Positions 27,740 through 36,498 of a DNA stretch of 64,000 bases are shown piece by piece. This DNA comes from JAJDAH01 sp964487605 (GTDB lineage Bacteria; Myxococcota_A; Polyangia; Polyangiales; Polyangiaceae). The stretch's first letter is position 1; each line of letters starts with the position of its first letter. A program made the position numbers and the translations under genes. The notes beneath the pieces were generated by a model. That model did no database searches. It saw only the letters and a program-made list of their open reading frames with translations, and was not told the DNA's origin. The stretch is from the NCBI GenBank assembly GCA_964487605.1, contig CAZARU010000029.1:1-64000 (forward strand). Reading direction: 5' to 3'.

Positions 27740-30700
27740 TCACGCCTTCCACACCACCTTGCCCGCCAGCGCACTGAAGTCGAAGTCGATCCAGAACGCG
27801 AACGTGGCCGGAACGCGCTGGGGCGCAAGCCCGAGATCCCGCGCAATCTGGTGGCTCTCGCACGGGGTGACGTCCAGCTCGTACTCGCCATCGAGCCCCC
27901 ACCCTCCGTGCAGGGCGTCCAGATGGATGGGGCTCTCGACGAGCGCCTGGTAACACGCGAGCGTGGGATCCTCCGCGTCCCGAAACTGCTTGAGGTTCAC
28001 GATGGGCACGTTGCGCGCCGACACCAGCTCCGCAACGTCGAGCAGGATCTCACCTTCCTCTTCGAGCCCGTGCACTCCGAGCTGGCCCGCCTCCCCGGCG
28101 ATCCCGCGGACGATGGCCTCGAAGGCATGGCTCGTCTCCACCCACGTTCCACGCGCGAGGCCGAGCTTCTTGGTCCGCCGGATCGTGACCAGCGGCTCGT
28201 CCCGGCCGAAGCTCTCCGGGGCGAACTCGCGGAAGATGGTGGCACTCGCGACGAACGTCGTGGCGTCCCAGGGATCCTGCGGGATGACGAGGGACGACAT
28301 CTCCTTGCGAAAGCCCCACACCTCTCGCCCCGTGGCCATGCCGCTGCAGTTGTCGATGAGGACGTAGGGCATCCAGAGCACCAGCCGGAAGCGCGGCTTC
28401 GCGTCCCGCTGATCGACGACGAGGGGGAGCCACACCCCGCACTCGCGGTCCTGGAGGTACCCGGTCACCTCGCCGGTGCTGAAGAGCTTGTCCGCCGCGA
28501 GCATCGAAACGAGGACGCTCGTGCCGAGGACGTGATACCGGACGGCGCCCGCGGACGGCGCGTTGAGCTTGGCGTCGACGAACGCCTGGGCGCGAGCCGG
28601 ATCACAAGGGAACGCGAAGTAGTAGCAGCGACCGTTCTGGACCTTCCCGGGCGGCATCGCCGACTGCTCGGCCGAGCCGTGGAAGGACACGTACTTCGGC
28701 AGCCCCGCCCTCGAGTCGCGTCGAGTCGCTTCCACGTCGCCCTCCTTCTCGCCTCGTCGTCCCAGACCGAAGAAGAAGTCCTCTCCGGGGATGACGCGCG
28801 GTTCGCCGCAGATGGCCCTCGCGGCGGCCTTGCCGCTCGAGACCGCGGACTCCACGCACGCCGTGTTCGTCACCGAGCGTGTCCAGTCCCCCGCCAGCAC
28901 CAGGTTCTCGAACCCGGCGCCCCGCGGCCCCAGTCGCGCCGCCGTCGTTCCGGCCAGCGACGCGACGCAGCACTCCGTCGGATCGACGTTGGCCCGGAAG
29001 AACTGCGCCGCGAACCGTGCCTCGCCCTTGAGACCGTCCGGCGCCGACAGCGCCGCGTCGTCCAGCGCCGAGGGTCGGTCGGCACGGGTGGCGCGAGGCC
29101 AGAGCAGGCCGGTGTGCAGGTCGAACCATTCCCGCGCGATGCGATGGACTTCCGCCTCCGCCCGATCGGGCACGGTGCGGTCGGAGGCCGGCCGCGCGTA
29201 GAGGCGCGTCGGGTAGATGCAGCAGAAGTAGTGCACCGAGCGCGGCAAGTCGGCGCCGACGAAGCGCTCGAAGGGGAGCACCTGCGTCATGTCGGCCCAC
29301 ACGTCGAGCAGCTCCGGCGCGGCGACCATCGCCGGCTTGGGATCGCGCCAGCCCAGCCCGGCCAGGTCCTGCCTCATCCAGAGCTGCACCGACAGCGTCG
29401 GCACCACCCCGAGCGCGTGAATCGCCGCGCGAAAGGCGGGGCGCTCGCGGAACAGCTCGTCGGCGAGCGTCGGCTCGCCATCGAGCTGCATGAACGCCGG
29501 GGGCGCGATGGCCAGGACGACCTCGTCGAAGTCCACGCCGCGCTCGACCACGACGGGGCGGGTCCGCTCGGGCTGACGCCACTTCGACTCGAAATTGACC
29601 CCGGCGCGCCGGAGCTCGTCGCCCCCTTCGAGCTGCTCCCAGAAGGGCTCCGACGGCCAGTACCACACGCCGCCGTGCCCCTCGGACGGCGGCAGGTACG
29701 CCGTGGGCCGGTACTCTCCGCCGAGCGCGCGAGCCTGCTCCGCGAAGTGAACCCGCGCGATGCCGTTCCGCGTCCGATCGAGCTCCAGCCGCGTGACGCG
29801 ATGGAAGAACCGGAACCTGACGCCGTTCTGGCGCAGCACCCGGTGGATCGGCGCGATGACGGCCTCTCCGAACCCGGCCTGCGGAAGGTAGAGGACGTAC
29901 CCCTTCGAGGTCGCCACGATGCGCAGGATGCAGCGAATGGCGGCGCCGGCACCGACGTTCGGTCGCTCGATCTCGCCGTTCTCGTAGGCGAACGCGAGGT
30001 CGTAGAAGGCACGGAGCTCGTCGGCGTTGTCGATGACCCACCCGAACGCGCTATGTCGCTTCAGCAGCTCGCGCAGCTCGAAGCGATCGAGCGCGGAGAG
30101 GTCCGCCGTCAGGAGGAAGCCCGAGCGCGGGTCGAGCAACGCCCGCGTGATCGCCACGCCCAGCACGCTGACGTGGAACAGCCCGCGAATCGCGGGGTGC
30201 TCCTTGCCTCCGTCCAGCGCCTGGGACAGCGCCACGAGGAACCGCTCGAGCAGACTCGACAGCCCTCCATGGTGCTCCGCGGAGAACTTCTCGTGGTTCC
30301 CCTCGAACGCGTGCACCCACCGCACGGCGAGGGACAGCATTTCCACGGCGGCGGCTTCCGCCGCGACCTCTTCCACGGCCAGGGCCTCGGAGAGCAACTC
30401 CCGCACTTCGTCTCCGAGGGCGTGCTGCGTGACGGCCGCCTTCGTGGTGAGGGGGGCCGCGGGATGGCGCCGCAGCATCTCCACGAAGCGCTCCACCGCG
30501 CTGACGAGCTCGGTCACGGCTCCCCACGGCGTCAGCAACACGCTCCCCGACCCCGGAATGTCGGCGTTCTCGGGCCAGGTCACCGCCCACGTGGTCCAGT
30601 CGTCGCCGTAGCGCTCGCCCAGCGGCGTGAAGCTCTGTCCCCGCATGGCGTCCGTCCACGCCTGGAAGGCTTCGCCTCGATCGGGCACGAGCTGATCGTA

Positions 30701-30964
30701 GACGCCCCGCAGCATCATGAACGCGTTCTCGTAGAAGCCGAGCCACACGTGCAACCCGTGCTCTTCGTTGCGTTGCCACGCGCCGGGCGTGCGGCCGCTC
30801 GCGAGCTTGCCGCCCAGGCGCCACCCCATCTGGTAGATCGTCACGTCGTGGCGCGCGCGGAGCTCGGGCGTCCGCGTCAGCTCGTAGGCGGTGGCGAGCG
30901 CACCCATGCCGCCTCCCAGGATCGCGATCTTCTTCCTCTCCGCCGCCCTGCTGCCGTCGGTCAT
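27740..30964 (-). CDS. FAD oxidoreductase fused to acetoacetate-decarboxylase-like domain
   Basis: A protein of 1074 residues from ATG 30964. Residues 1-~730 repeat the architecture of the convergent neighbour: I-A-I-L-G-G-G-M-G-A, R-L-G-G-K-L-A-S-G-R and, near 685, F-E-N-L-V-L-A-G-D-W-T. Residues about 755-1074 resemble the acetoacetate decarboxylase (ADC) family. The active-site region reads G-R-E-V-W-G-F-R-K-E-M near 880; compared with the classical G-R-E-x-x-x-F-P-K-K, the Schiff-base Lys is kept but the adjacent pKa-tuning Lys is Glu. Decarboxylation may therefore be altered or lost. The fusion suggests oxidation followed by a lyase or decarboxylation step on one intermediate. Start and stop are clean, and the two genes end only 11 bases apart. 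A -10-like TATCGT lies nine bases before the ATG. Confidence 0.8.
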   Translation of the reverse strand: MTDGSRAAERKKIAILGGGMGALATAYELTRTPELRARHDVTIYQMGWRLGGKLASGRTPGAWQRNEEHGLHVWLGFYENAFMMLRGVYDQLVPDRGEAFQAWTDAMRGQSFTPLGERYGDDWTTWAVTWPENADIPGSGSVLLTPWGAVTELVSAVERFVEMLRRHPAAPLTTKAAVTQHALGDEVRELLSEALAVEEVAAEAAAVEMLSLAVRWVHAFEGNHEKFSAEHHGGLSSLLERFLVALSQALDGGKEHPAIRGLFHVSVLGVAITRALLDPRSGFLLTADLSALDRFELRELLKRHSAFGWVIDNADELRAFYDLAFAYENGEIERPNVGAGAAIRCILRIVATSKGYVLYLPQAGFGEAVIAPIHRVLRQNGVRFRFFHRVTRLELDRTRNGIARVHFAEQARALGGEYRPTAYLPPSEGHGGVWYWPSEPFWEQLEGGDELRRAGVNFESKWRQPERTRPVVVERGVDFDEVVLAIAPPAFMQLDGEPTLADELFRERPAFRAAIHALGVVPTLSVQLWMRQDLAGLGWRDPKPAMVAAPELLDVWADMTQVLPFERFVGADLPRSVHYFCCIYPTRLYARPASDRTVPDRAEAEVHRIAREWFDLHTGLLWPRATRADRPSALDDAALSAPDGLKGEARFAAQFFRANVDPTECCVASLAGTTAARLGPRGAGFENLVLAGDWTRSVTNTACVESAVSSGKAAARAICGEPRVIPGEDFFFGLGRRGEKEGDVEATRRDSRAGLPKYVSFHGSAEQSAMPPGKVQNGRCYYFAFPCDPARAQAFVDAKLNAPSAGAVRYHVLGTSVLVSMLAADKLFSTGEVTGYLQDRECGVWLPLVVDQRDAKPRFRLVLWMPYVLIDNCSGMATGREVWGFRKEMSSLVIPQDPWDATTFVASATIFREFAPESFGRDEPLVTIRRTKKLGLARGTWVETSHAFEAIVRGIAGEAGQLGVHGLEEEGEILLDVAELVSARNVPIVNLKQFRDAEDPTLACYQALVESPIHLDALHGGWGLDGEYELDVTPCESHQIARDLGLAPQRVPATFAFWIDFDFSALAGKVVWKA

Positions 30965-31061
30965 CGCGCGCGCACGATACTCCGGGCCGCACGGAGATGG
31001 CGAACGTCCTCCGCACGCAGAAGGACCCTGCTACGCTGCCCGGACTTTCGGAGGAGTACCG

Positions 31062-31526
31062 ATGAGCAGCGTGAATCCGATCCCCGGCGACTACCCGAGG
31101 ATGAGCGCCTACCTGTGCGTGGACGGTGCGGCCCGGGCCATCGATTTCTACGTCGAGGTGCTCGGGGCGACGGAGCGGATGCGCATCGCGGCGCCGGGCG
31201 GCAAGATCGGGCATGCCGAGCTGGAGATCGGGGACTCGCTCTTCATGCTCTCGGACGAGTATCCGGAAATGAACGTCCTAGGACCGAAGGCGATCGGCGG
31301 TACGCCGGTGACCCTCAGCGTGTACGTCGGCGATGCGGACGCCGTCTTCGCGCGAGCGCTCGCGGAGGGCGCCAAGGCGCTCCGCCCGGTCGAGCAGCAG
31401 TTCTACGGGGATCGCTCCGGACAGTTCGAGGATCCGTTCGGCCACCGATGGAGCGTCGCCACGCGCGTCGAGGACGTGCCACCGGGAGAAATGGCCCGCC
31501 GCGCGAAGGAGCTCTACGGGGACTGA
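31062..31526 (+). CDS. VOC/glyoxalase superfamily protein, PhnB-like
   Basis: A protein of 154 residues from ATG 31062 with ribosome-binding site GGAGGAG. It carries the paired beta-alpha-beta-beta-beta modules of the vicinal-oxygen-chelate fold: Y-L-C-V-D-G-A-A-R-A-I-D-F-Y-V-E-V-L-G-A, I-G-H-A-E-L-E-I-G-D-S-L-F-M-L-S-D-E, then the last module Y-G-D-R-S-G-Q-F-E-D-P-F-G-H-R-W-S. This is the PhnB/YdcJ-like subgroup common in bacteria, often of unknown substrate. Its 3' end is 30 bases from the convergent trpA stop. Confidence 0.85.
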   Translation: MSSVNPIPGDYPRMSAYLCVDGAARAIDFYVEVLGATERMRIAAPGGKIGHAELEIGDSLFMLSDEYPEMNVLGPKAIGGTPVTLSVYVGDADAVFARALAEGAKALRPVEQQFYGDRSGQFEDPFGHRWSVATRVEDVPPGEMARRAKELYGD

Positions 31527-31556
31527 GGCGAGGGCCCGGGGCTCGAGCGGGGCCCC

Positions 31557-32357
31557 TCAGAGGGCAGCGCGGAGCGCCGCCACCAGATCCCCCACGGCAC
31601 GAAGCCGCGAGTCCGGATCGGCGCCCGCGGCGATCGCCTTGACCACGGCCGTTCCCACGACGACCCCATCCACGCCCGCCGCCGCGACACGCTTCACCTT
31701 CTCTGGCGTGTCGATGCCGAACCCGACGACGACCGGCAGCCCGGCGCGCAGGCCGAGCTCGCGCGCGGCGCGCCCGGCGTCCTCCAGGGGCGCGTCGCCG
31801 GCGCCGGTGACACCCGTGAGCGACACGTAATAGACGAAGCCCGAGGCGCGCGCGAGCGCCGACCGCTCCCGCTCGGCGCCGCTGGTGGGCGCCAGCAGCG
31901 GGATCAGCGCGAGGCTCGCGTCGTTCGCGGCGTCGCGAAGCACGGCCCCTTCCTCCGGCGGAAGGTCCACGAGCAGCAAGCCGTCGATACCGGAGCGCGT
32001 CGCAGCGGCAGGCAGCTTCGCGTCGCCGAACGCGAGGACCGGATTGTAGTAGCTGAACAGCACGAGCGGCGCGTCGCCGTGCTTGCGCAGCTCTTCCGCC
32101 ACGCCGAGCGTCGCGCGCAGCGAACCGCCCTGCCGAATGGCGCGATGGCTCGCCGCGGCGATGGCAGGTCCGTCCGCGGTGGGATCGCTGAACGGCACGC
32201 CGAGCTCGAGCACGTCGGCGCCCGCCTCGAGGCAAGCGAGCGCGAGATGGAGAGACTCTTCCGGCGAGGGGTCGCCGACGCACAGGTAGACGACGAGCGC
32301 GGGACGCCCTTGGCGTCGCGTCTCCGCGAACGTCCGCGACAACCTCTCGACGGTCAC
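31557..32357 (-). CDS. trpA: Tryptophan synthase alpha subunit
   Basis: A protein of 266 residues from GTG 32357. It cleaves indole-3-glycerol phosphate to indole, which tunnels to TrpB. The alpha signature L-E-L-G-V-P-F-S-D-P-T-A-D-G-P-A-I contains the catalytic Glu, with the second catalytic Asp following. V-G-F-G-I-D-T-P-E-K-V and G-V-V-V-G-T-A-V-V form the phosphate-binding end. The start overlaps the trpB stop (GTGA). It is the last gene of a six-gene minus-strand operon. Confidence 0.96.
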   Translation of the reverse strand: MTVERLSRTFAETRRQGRPALVVYLCVGDPSPEESLHLALACLEAGADVLELGVPFSDPTADGPAIAAASHRAIRQGGSLRATLGVAEELRKHGDAPLVLFSYYNPVLAFGDAKLPAAATRSGIDGLLLVDLPPEEGAVLRDAANDASLALIPLLAPTSGAERERSALARASGFVYYVSLTGVTGAGDAPLEDAGRAARELGLRAGLPVVVGFGIDTPEKVKRVAAAGVDGVVVGTAVVKAIAAGADPDSRLRAVGDLVAALRAAL

Positions 32358-33553
32358 GAGCCGGTCCCGAGGCGCTCGGTCAGCGTCGCCAGATCCTTGT
32401 CGCCGCGCCCCGACACGCACACCACGACGCGCGCGGGACGCCCCAGGCGCTTCGCCTCCTGCTTCGCGATGTCCCCCAGCCGCGCGAAGGCGTGCGCCGT
32501 CTCCAGCGCGACGATGAGCCCCTCGGTCCGGGCGACCAGGGAAGCCGCGGCGAGGGCTTCGTCGTCCGTGGCCGACAGATACGTGGCGCGGCCACTCTCC
32601 TTCATCGCAGCGTGCTCCGGGCCCACGCCCGGATAGTCGAGCCCCGCGCTCACCGAGTGCGCTTCCAGGATCTGTCCGTCGTCGTCGGCCAGCACGTAGG
32701 TGCGCGCGCCGTGCAGGACGCCCACGCGCCCCGCGGTGAGCGTGGCCGCGTGGCGCTCGGTCGTGATCCCTTCGCCCGCTGCCTCGACGCCGAAGAGCGC
32801 CACCTGGAGCGGCAGAAACGCGCGAAAGATCCCGATGGCGTTCGACCCTCCGCCGACGCACGCGATGACCGCGTCGGGCAGCCCACCGGGCCCCGCTCGC
32901 CACTGCTCGAGGGTTTCGTCGCCGATCACGCGCTGCAGCTCGGCGACGAGCGACGGGTACGGATGCGGGCCCGCGGCGGAGCCGACGCAGTAGTGCGTGG
33001 TGCGCACGTTGGTGACCCAGTCGCGAAGCGCCTCGTTCATGGCGTCCTTCAGCGTGCGCGATCCGGAGGTCACGGGCGTCACCTTCGCGCCGAGCATCTT
33101 CATGCGCGCGACGTTCGGCGCCTGACGAGCGACGTCGAGCTCGCCCATGAAGACCTCGCACGGCAGGTTCATCACCGCTGCGGCCGTGGCCGTCGCGACG
33201 CCGTGCTGCCCCGCGCCGGTCTCCGCGATGATGCGCTGCTTGCCGAGCTTCCTGGCGAGCAGCACCTGTCCCAGGGCGTTGTTGATCTTGTGAGCGCCCG
33301 TGTGGCACAGGTCCTCGCGCTTGAGGAAGACTTCGGCCAGCGTGGTGCCGGCCGGGTCCAGCGCCGCTCGGAGGCGCGGCGCGGGCCCGAGTGGGGTCGG
33401 CCGCCCCACGTAGGACGACAGGAGCTCCCGCCATTCCGCCTGGAACGCGCTGCCGAGCACGACGTCCTCGTACGCTCGCTCGAGCTCGACGAGCGCAGGC
33501 ACCAGCGTCTCGGCGACGAACCTGCCGCCGAAATCGCCGAAGTAGGCGCTCAC
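32354..33553 (-). CDS. trpB: Tryptophan synthase beta subunit
   Basis: A protein of 399 residues from GTG 33553. A PLP enzyme joining indole and serine. The PLP Lys lies in H-T-G-A-H-K-I-N-N-A-L-G-Q; A-E-T-G-A-G-Q-H-G-V-A and G-G-G-S-N-A-I-G (phosphate loop) are intact. This is the canonical TrpB1 type that pairs with TrpA. Both ends overlap neighbours by GTGA: the upstream lipoprotein stop and the downstream trpA start, so all three are translationally coupled. Confidence 0.96.
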   Translation of the reverse strand: MSAYFGDFGGRFVAETLVPALVELERAYEDVVLGSAFQAEWRELLSSYVGRPTPLGPAPRLRAALDPAGTTLAEVFLKREDLCHTGAHKINNALGQVLLARKLGKQRIIAETGAGQHGVATATAAAVMNLPCEVFMGELDVARQAPNVARMKMLGAKVTPVTSGSRTLKDAMNEALRDWVTNVRTTHYCVGSAAGPHPYPSLVAELQRVIGDETLEQWRAGPGGLPDAVIACVGGGSNAIGIFRAFLPLQVALFGVEAAGEGITTERHAATLTAGRVGVLHGARTYVLADDDGQILEAHSVSAGLDYPGVGPEHAAMKESGRATYLSATDDEALAAASLVARTEGLIVALETAHAFARLGDIAKQEAKRLGRPARVVVCVSGRGDKDLATLTERLGTGS

Positions 33554-34323
33554 GGAACGCGACCCAGGACGCGGGCGCTCTCGACCCACTCCGAACCGCC
33601 CGTGTCGTACTCGACGAAGTACTTGTCGGTGAGCGCCTGCACGATCTTGGCGCGCGCGACCGCGGTTCCGCGATTCACCGCGACGGTCTGACCCACGGTG
33701 TAGGACGTCTGCGGTTCGGGAGTCCCGTAGGCCGTGCTCGTGGGGGCCACGGCGGGGGGTGGCGGGGCCGCGGGGGGCGGCGCGGCCGCAGGCGCGGGCA
33801 CGGTCGCGGCCGCAGGCGCGGGCGCAGGGGGCTGCGGAGTGGCGTCGCTCGAGAGCGCGCAGGTCACCGCGGGAGCGTCGAACGTCGCACGAAAGGACCC
33901 GCGCGGGCCCCGTGCCTCGTTCCAGACCACGGCGACGGCCATCCGCCCCTTGGGCCCCATGTTCCTGGGCACTCGGTAGTCGCGCAGCGTCGCGCGGCCG
34001 TCGGGGCCCTTGACCACGGCCTGGTAGACCGCCTCCGGCCCATCCTCGAACGCGTTGTGGACGACCAGCGAGTCGGCGCCCGTCCGCGACTCGACCAGCG
34101 TCACCACGCCCGCCGTGTCCTTCACGAGGAAGATTCGTGAGCTCTCCGGGCCGGAAACCGCGGCGCCTTGCGCGTCGCGACAGTCCGAAGGCACGTAGCT
34201 GGTCGCCACGTTCCCCGGCGGCTCCTGGCCTGGCGGCACGCTCCTGGCGCCGCGCACGCTCGGGCTCGCGCACGAGAGACACCCCACCACCATCACGACC
34301 GCGGGAACGAGGAGACGGGGCAC
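33550..34323 (-). CDS. Lipoprotein with C-terminal Tudor/SH3-like domain, embedded in the trp operon
   Basis: About 257 residues from GTG 34323 (a TTG lies a few codons upstream). The signal P-R-L-L-V-P-A-V-V-M-V-V-G-C-L-S-C-A has a lipobox. The middle is a mixed domain (Y-V-P-S-D-C-R-D, F-L-V-K-D-T-A-G-V-V, W-N-E-A-R-G-P-R-G-S-F), then a long Ala/Pro linker. The last 50 residues (Y-T-V-G-Q-T-V-A-V-N, A-K-I-V-Q-A, Y-F-V-E-Y-D-T-G-G-S-E-W-V) resemble an agenet/Tudor-like beta-barrel. Its stop overlaps the trpB GTG. No role in tryptophan synthesis is apparent. Confidence 0.75.
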   Translation of the reverse strand: MPRLLVPAVVMVVGCLSCASPSVRGARSVPPGQEPPGNVATSYVPSDCRDAQGAAVSGPESSRIFLVKDTAGVVTLVESRTGADSLVVHNAFEDGPEAVYQAVVKGPDGRATLRDYRVPRNMGPKGRMAVAVVWNEARGPRGSFRATFDAPAVTCALSSDATPQPPAPAPAAATVPAPAAAPPPAAPPPPAVAPTSTAYGTPEPQTSYTVGQTVAVNRGTAVARAKIVQALTDKYFVEYDTGGSEWVESARVLGRVP

Positions 34324-34382
34324 GGGCGCGATCCTTACCAAACGCGCGGACGGCCGCCCAGGGGGCGCCGCCCCGGGGAAGG

Positions 34383-35009
34383 TCACTTCGCGGCCCGCCG
34401 CGCCGCTTCGACGAACTGCGCCATGCGCGCCGCGCTCTTCATCCCGGGCCGGCCCGGGTGCTCCACGCCGCTGGCGACGTCCACGCCCCACGGCCGGACC
34501 ACGCCGATGGCCCGGCCGACGTTGTCCGCATGGAGCCCTCCGGCGAGCATCACGGCGCGCCGCTTCGCCACGTCCACGGCGAGTGACCAGTCGAACGTCG
34601 CACCGGTACCTCCGAGCGCCACCTCCGACCTCGCGTCGAGCAGCAGCGGCGCGGAACCGTAGGCTTCTGCGCCCACCACGTCGTCGCGCGTGGCCACCCG
34701 AGCCGCCTGGTAGGCGACGTCGCCGAGCGACGCCACGAGCTCGGGGGGTTCGTCACCGTGCAGCTGCGCCCGATGGGCTCCGGTGCGCGTCAGCGCCCCG
34801 CGGATCTCCACCGCCGACCACCCGGCCACCACGAGGACGATCTGCGCGCTTCCACCCACCGCACCGGCGATCTGCGCGGCTCGATCCTCGTCGACGCAGC
34901 GCTTCGACGACGCGATCAGGTTCACCCCGAGCCAGTCGGCCCCGGCTTCGACGGCGGCGAGAGCGTCCTCGACGCTCGTGATGCCGCAGATCTTGACGAC
35001 GATCCCCAC
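34383..35009 (-). CDS. trpF: Phosphoribosylanthranilate isomerase
   Basis: A protein of 208 residues. A TIM-barrel enzyme converting PRA to CdRP in tryptophan synthesis. The catalytic Cys lies in V-K-I-C-G-I-T near the N-terminus, the catalytic Asp in L-L-L-D-A, followed by G-G-T-G-A-T-F-D-W and the phosphate-binding L-A-G-G-L-H-A-D-N-V and G-V-D-V-A-S-G-V-E. It is 60 bases upstream of the lipoprotein and 13 bases downstream of the receiver gene. TrpC, D, E and G are not in the window. Confidence 0.94.
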   Translation of the reverse strand: MGIVVKICGITSVEDALAAVEAGADWLGVNLIASSKRCVDEDRAAQIAGAVGGSAQIVLVVAGWSAVEIRGALTRTGAHRAQLHGDEPPELVASLGDVAYQAARVATRDDVVGAEAYGSAPLLLDARSEVALGGTGATFDWSLAVDVAKRRAVMLAGGLHADNVGRAIGVVRPWGVDVASGVEHPGRPGMKSAARMAQFVEAARRAAK

Positions 35010-35022
35010 GCGCGCGACCGGC

Positions 35023-35403
35023 TCAGATCTTGAGCAACTCCTTCACCGTCGCGATGACCTGCGGGGCCTGGATTGGCTTGGTGATGTAGGCGTTCGCACC
35101 GAGCTGCATCGCCCGCTGCCGATCTTCCTGTGAGCCTTCCGTCGTGATGATGACGATGGGCGTGTCCTTGTGTACCGGATCGCTCCGGACCCGCTTCACC
35201 AGCTTCAGCCCATCCATGATGGGCATGTTGATGTCGGTGAGGATGATGTCGTAGCGGGCGGACGCGAGCTTGCGCAGGCCGTCCACGCCGTCGTCGGCCT
35301 CCGTGACCCGGAGGTTCTTCACCCTCGCCAGCGCGAAGACGAGCAACTGCCGCATCATGGGCGAGTCTTCGACGATGAGACACGAGTATTCAGCCATGGT
35401 CAC
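35023..35403 (-). CDS. CheY-like response-regulator receiver
   Basis: A protein of 126 residues, a single receiver domain with no output. L-I-V-E-D-S-P-M gives the acidic pair, D-I-I-L-T-D-I-N-M-P the phosphoacceptor Asp, V-I-I-T-T-E-G the conserved Thr, and Y-I-T-K-P-I-Q the conserved Lys. The GTG overlaps the stop of the GAF-protein gene (GTGA); an ATG two codons later is an alternative start. No histidine kinase is adjacent, so the phosphodonor is elsewhere. Confidence 0.92.
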   Translation of the reverse strand: MTMAEYSCLIVEDSPMMRQLLVFALARVKNLRVTEADDGVDGLRKLASARYDIILTDINMPIMDGLKLVKRVRSDPVHKDTPIVIITTEGSQEDRQRAMQLGANAYITKPIQAPQVIATVKELLKI

Positions 35404-36254
35404 ACGCTCAGATCGAGAAAGGCTTCGAGGCCGGGGAGCTTGCGTTCGGCCTGGGCAAACAGGCTCGCGCTCACGAGCGCCGCCGCCGCGTGCTGCCCGA
35501 GGAGCTTGAACAGCTCGAAGTCCACGTTCGTGAACTGCGTCTTCTGCTCCAGCGTGCCGAAGATGGCGATGACGCCCACCACGCGATCGTCGATGCGCAG
35601 GGGGACGACGGCGGAGGGCACGTCCACCGTCCCGCGCGACGAGTCTCCCTCTTCGTCGATGGCGGCAGCCCCCGTCTTCAGCGTCCGTCCGACGACGCCG
35701 TCCGCCGCCGACACGGGGCCGAGCTGGTCACCGGGTACGCCCTCGAAGGCGATCGGGACCAGCTCCGCGCCCTCGGCGTTCGCGAGGTAGATGGCGTAGC
35801 GCTCGGCGCCGACGAGCTGCGCGAGCACCTCCTTGATCCGGCGCATGACGCCTCGCGGTGAGAGGCTGGAGTGTATCTGGTTCGACGCGACGAAGAGGTT
35901 GGCGAGGTCCGCGAACTGAGTCTCGATCTCCTCGAAGCGCTGGCTGAACTGCGTCGTCTCGGCCTCCACCTGCCGGTAGCGCGACACCAGGTCGCCCTTC
36001 TCCCGCTCCAGCTTCTCGATCTTCGCCAGAAGCTCGCGAATGGCGTCGTCCGCCTCGACCTTGGCTCGCAGGCCCGCGTTCTCCGCCTCGAGCTCGCGGA
36101 GCCGGCTCTGGATGCGCTCGTGATGCTGCATGAACTCCTCCGTGAGGCCGCTCCCTTTCCCGAAGTTCTGCAGGACCTCGTCTCGTTCCTTCTTCAGATC
36201 GGGGGGTACCGAGTCCGAGCCTCGCTTCGAGCCATCCTTCGTCTTCTGGGCCAT
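35400..36254 (-). CDS. Coiled-coil GAF-domain protein
   Basis: A protein of 284 residues from ATG 36254. A charged N-terminus leads into a coiled coil at about 40-110 (heptads such as L-R-E-L-E-A-E-N-A-G-L-R-A-K and I-E-K-L-E-R-E-K). A GAF domain follows at about 115-275 (F-V-A-S-N-Q-I-H-S-S-L, Y-A-I-Y-L-A, D-G-V-V-G-R-T-L, V-P-L-R-I-D-D-R-V-V-G-V-I-A-I-F). GAF domains bind small ligands or mediate dimerisation. It is coupled by overlap to the CheY-like gene and heads the operon that continues into the trp genes, so it probably works with that receiver in signalling. No kinase or cyclase output is present. Confidence 0.85.
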   Translation of the reverse strand: MAQKTKDGSKRGSDSVPPDLKKERDEVLQNFGKGSGLTEEFMQHHERIQSRLRELEAENAGLRAKVEADDAIRELLAKIEKLEREKGDLVSRYRQVEAETTQFSQRFEEIETQFADLANLFVASNQIHSSLSPRGVMRRIKEVLAQLVGAERYAIYLANAEGAELVPIAFEGVPGDQLGPVSAADGVVGRTLKTGAAAIDEEGDSSRGTVDVPSAVVPLRIDDRVVGVIAIFGTLEQKTQFTNVDFELFKLLGQHAAAALVSASLFAQAERKLPGLEAFLDLSV

Positions 36255-36498
36255 GCAACGCGAATGGTGGAACGCCGCAAGAGCGGCGAGCCGTGGACGC
36301 TAACACGCCCCCGAACGGCGGCGAAAGGGCCCGGCGGGGCCTCCCCGCTCGACGCCGTCTGCCTCTCGCTGGGCTCGGGATCCGACGTGCCCGCGGCAGC
36401 GAGAATCAGCCTCCGGGGGGCGTCGCGTGCCCCGCTTCCTTCGGGTGCGGCCCCGTGGGCGGTAGGAACTCGCGCCGCGCGGTACTAGAATCCGACAC

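Noticed and set aside
31527..31556. GC-rich imperfect hairpin between the VOC gene and trpA as a terminator
   Set aside because: Only five consecutive stem pairs before a mismatch; not distinguishable from background in such GC-rich DNA.
27041..31642. Plus-strand frame of about 1533 codons across the FAD-ADC gene
   Set aside because: It overlaps the real FAD gene end, the antisense FAD-ADC gene and the VOC gene; no coherent domain content.
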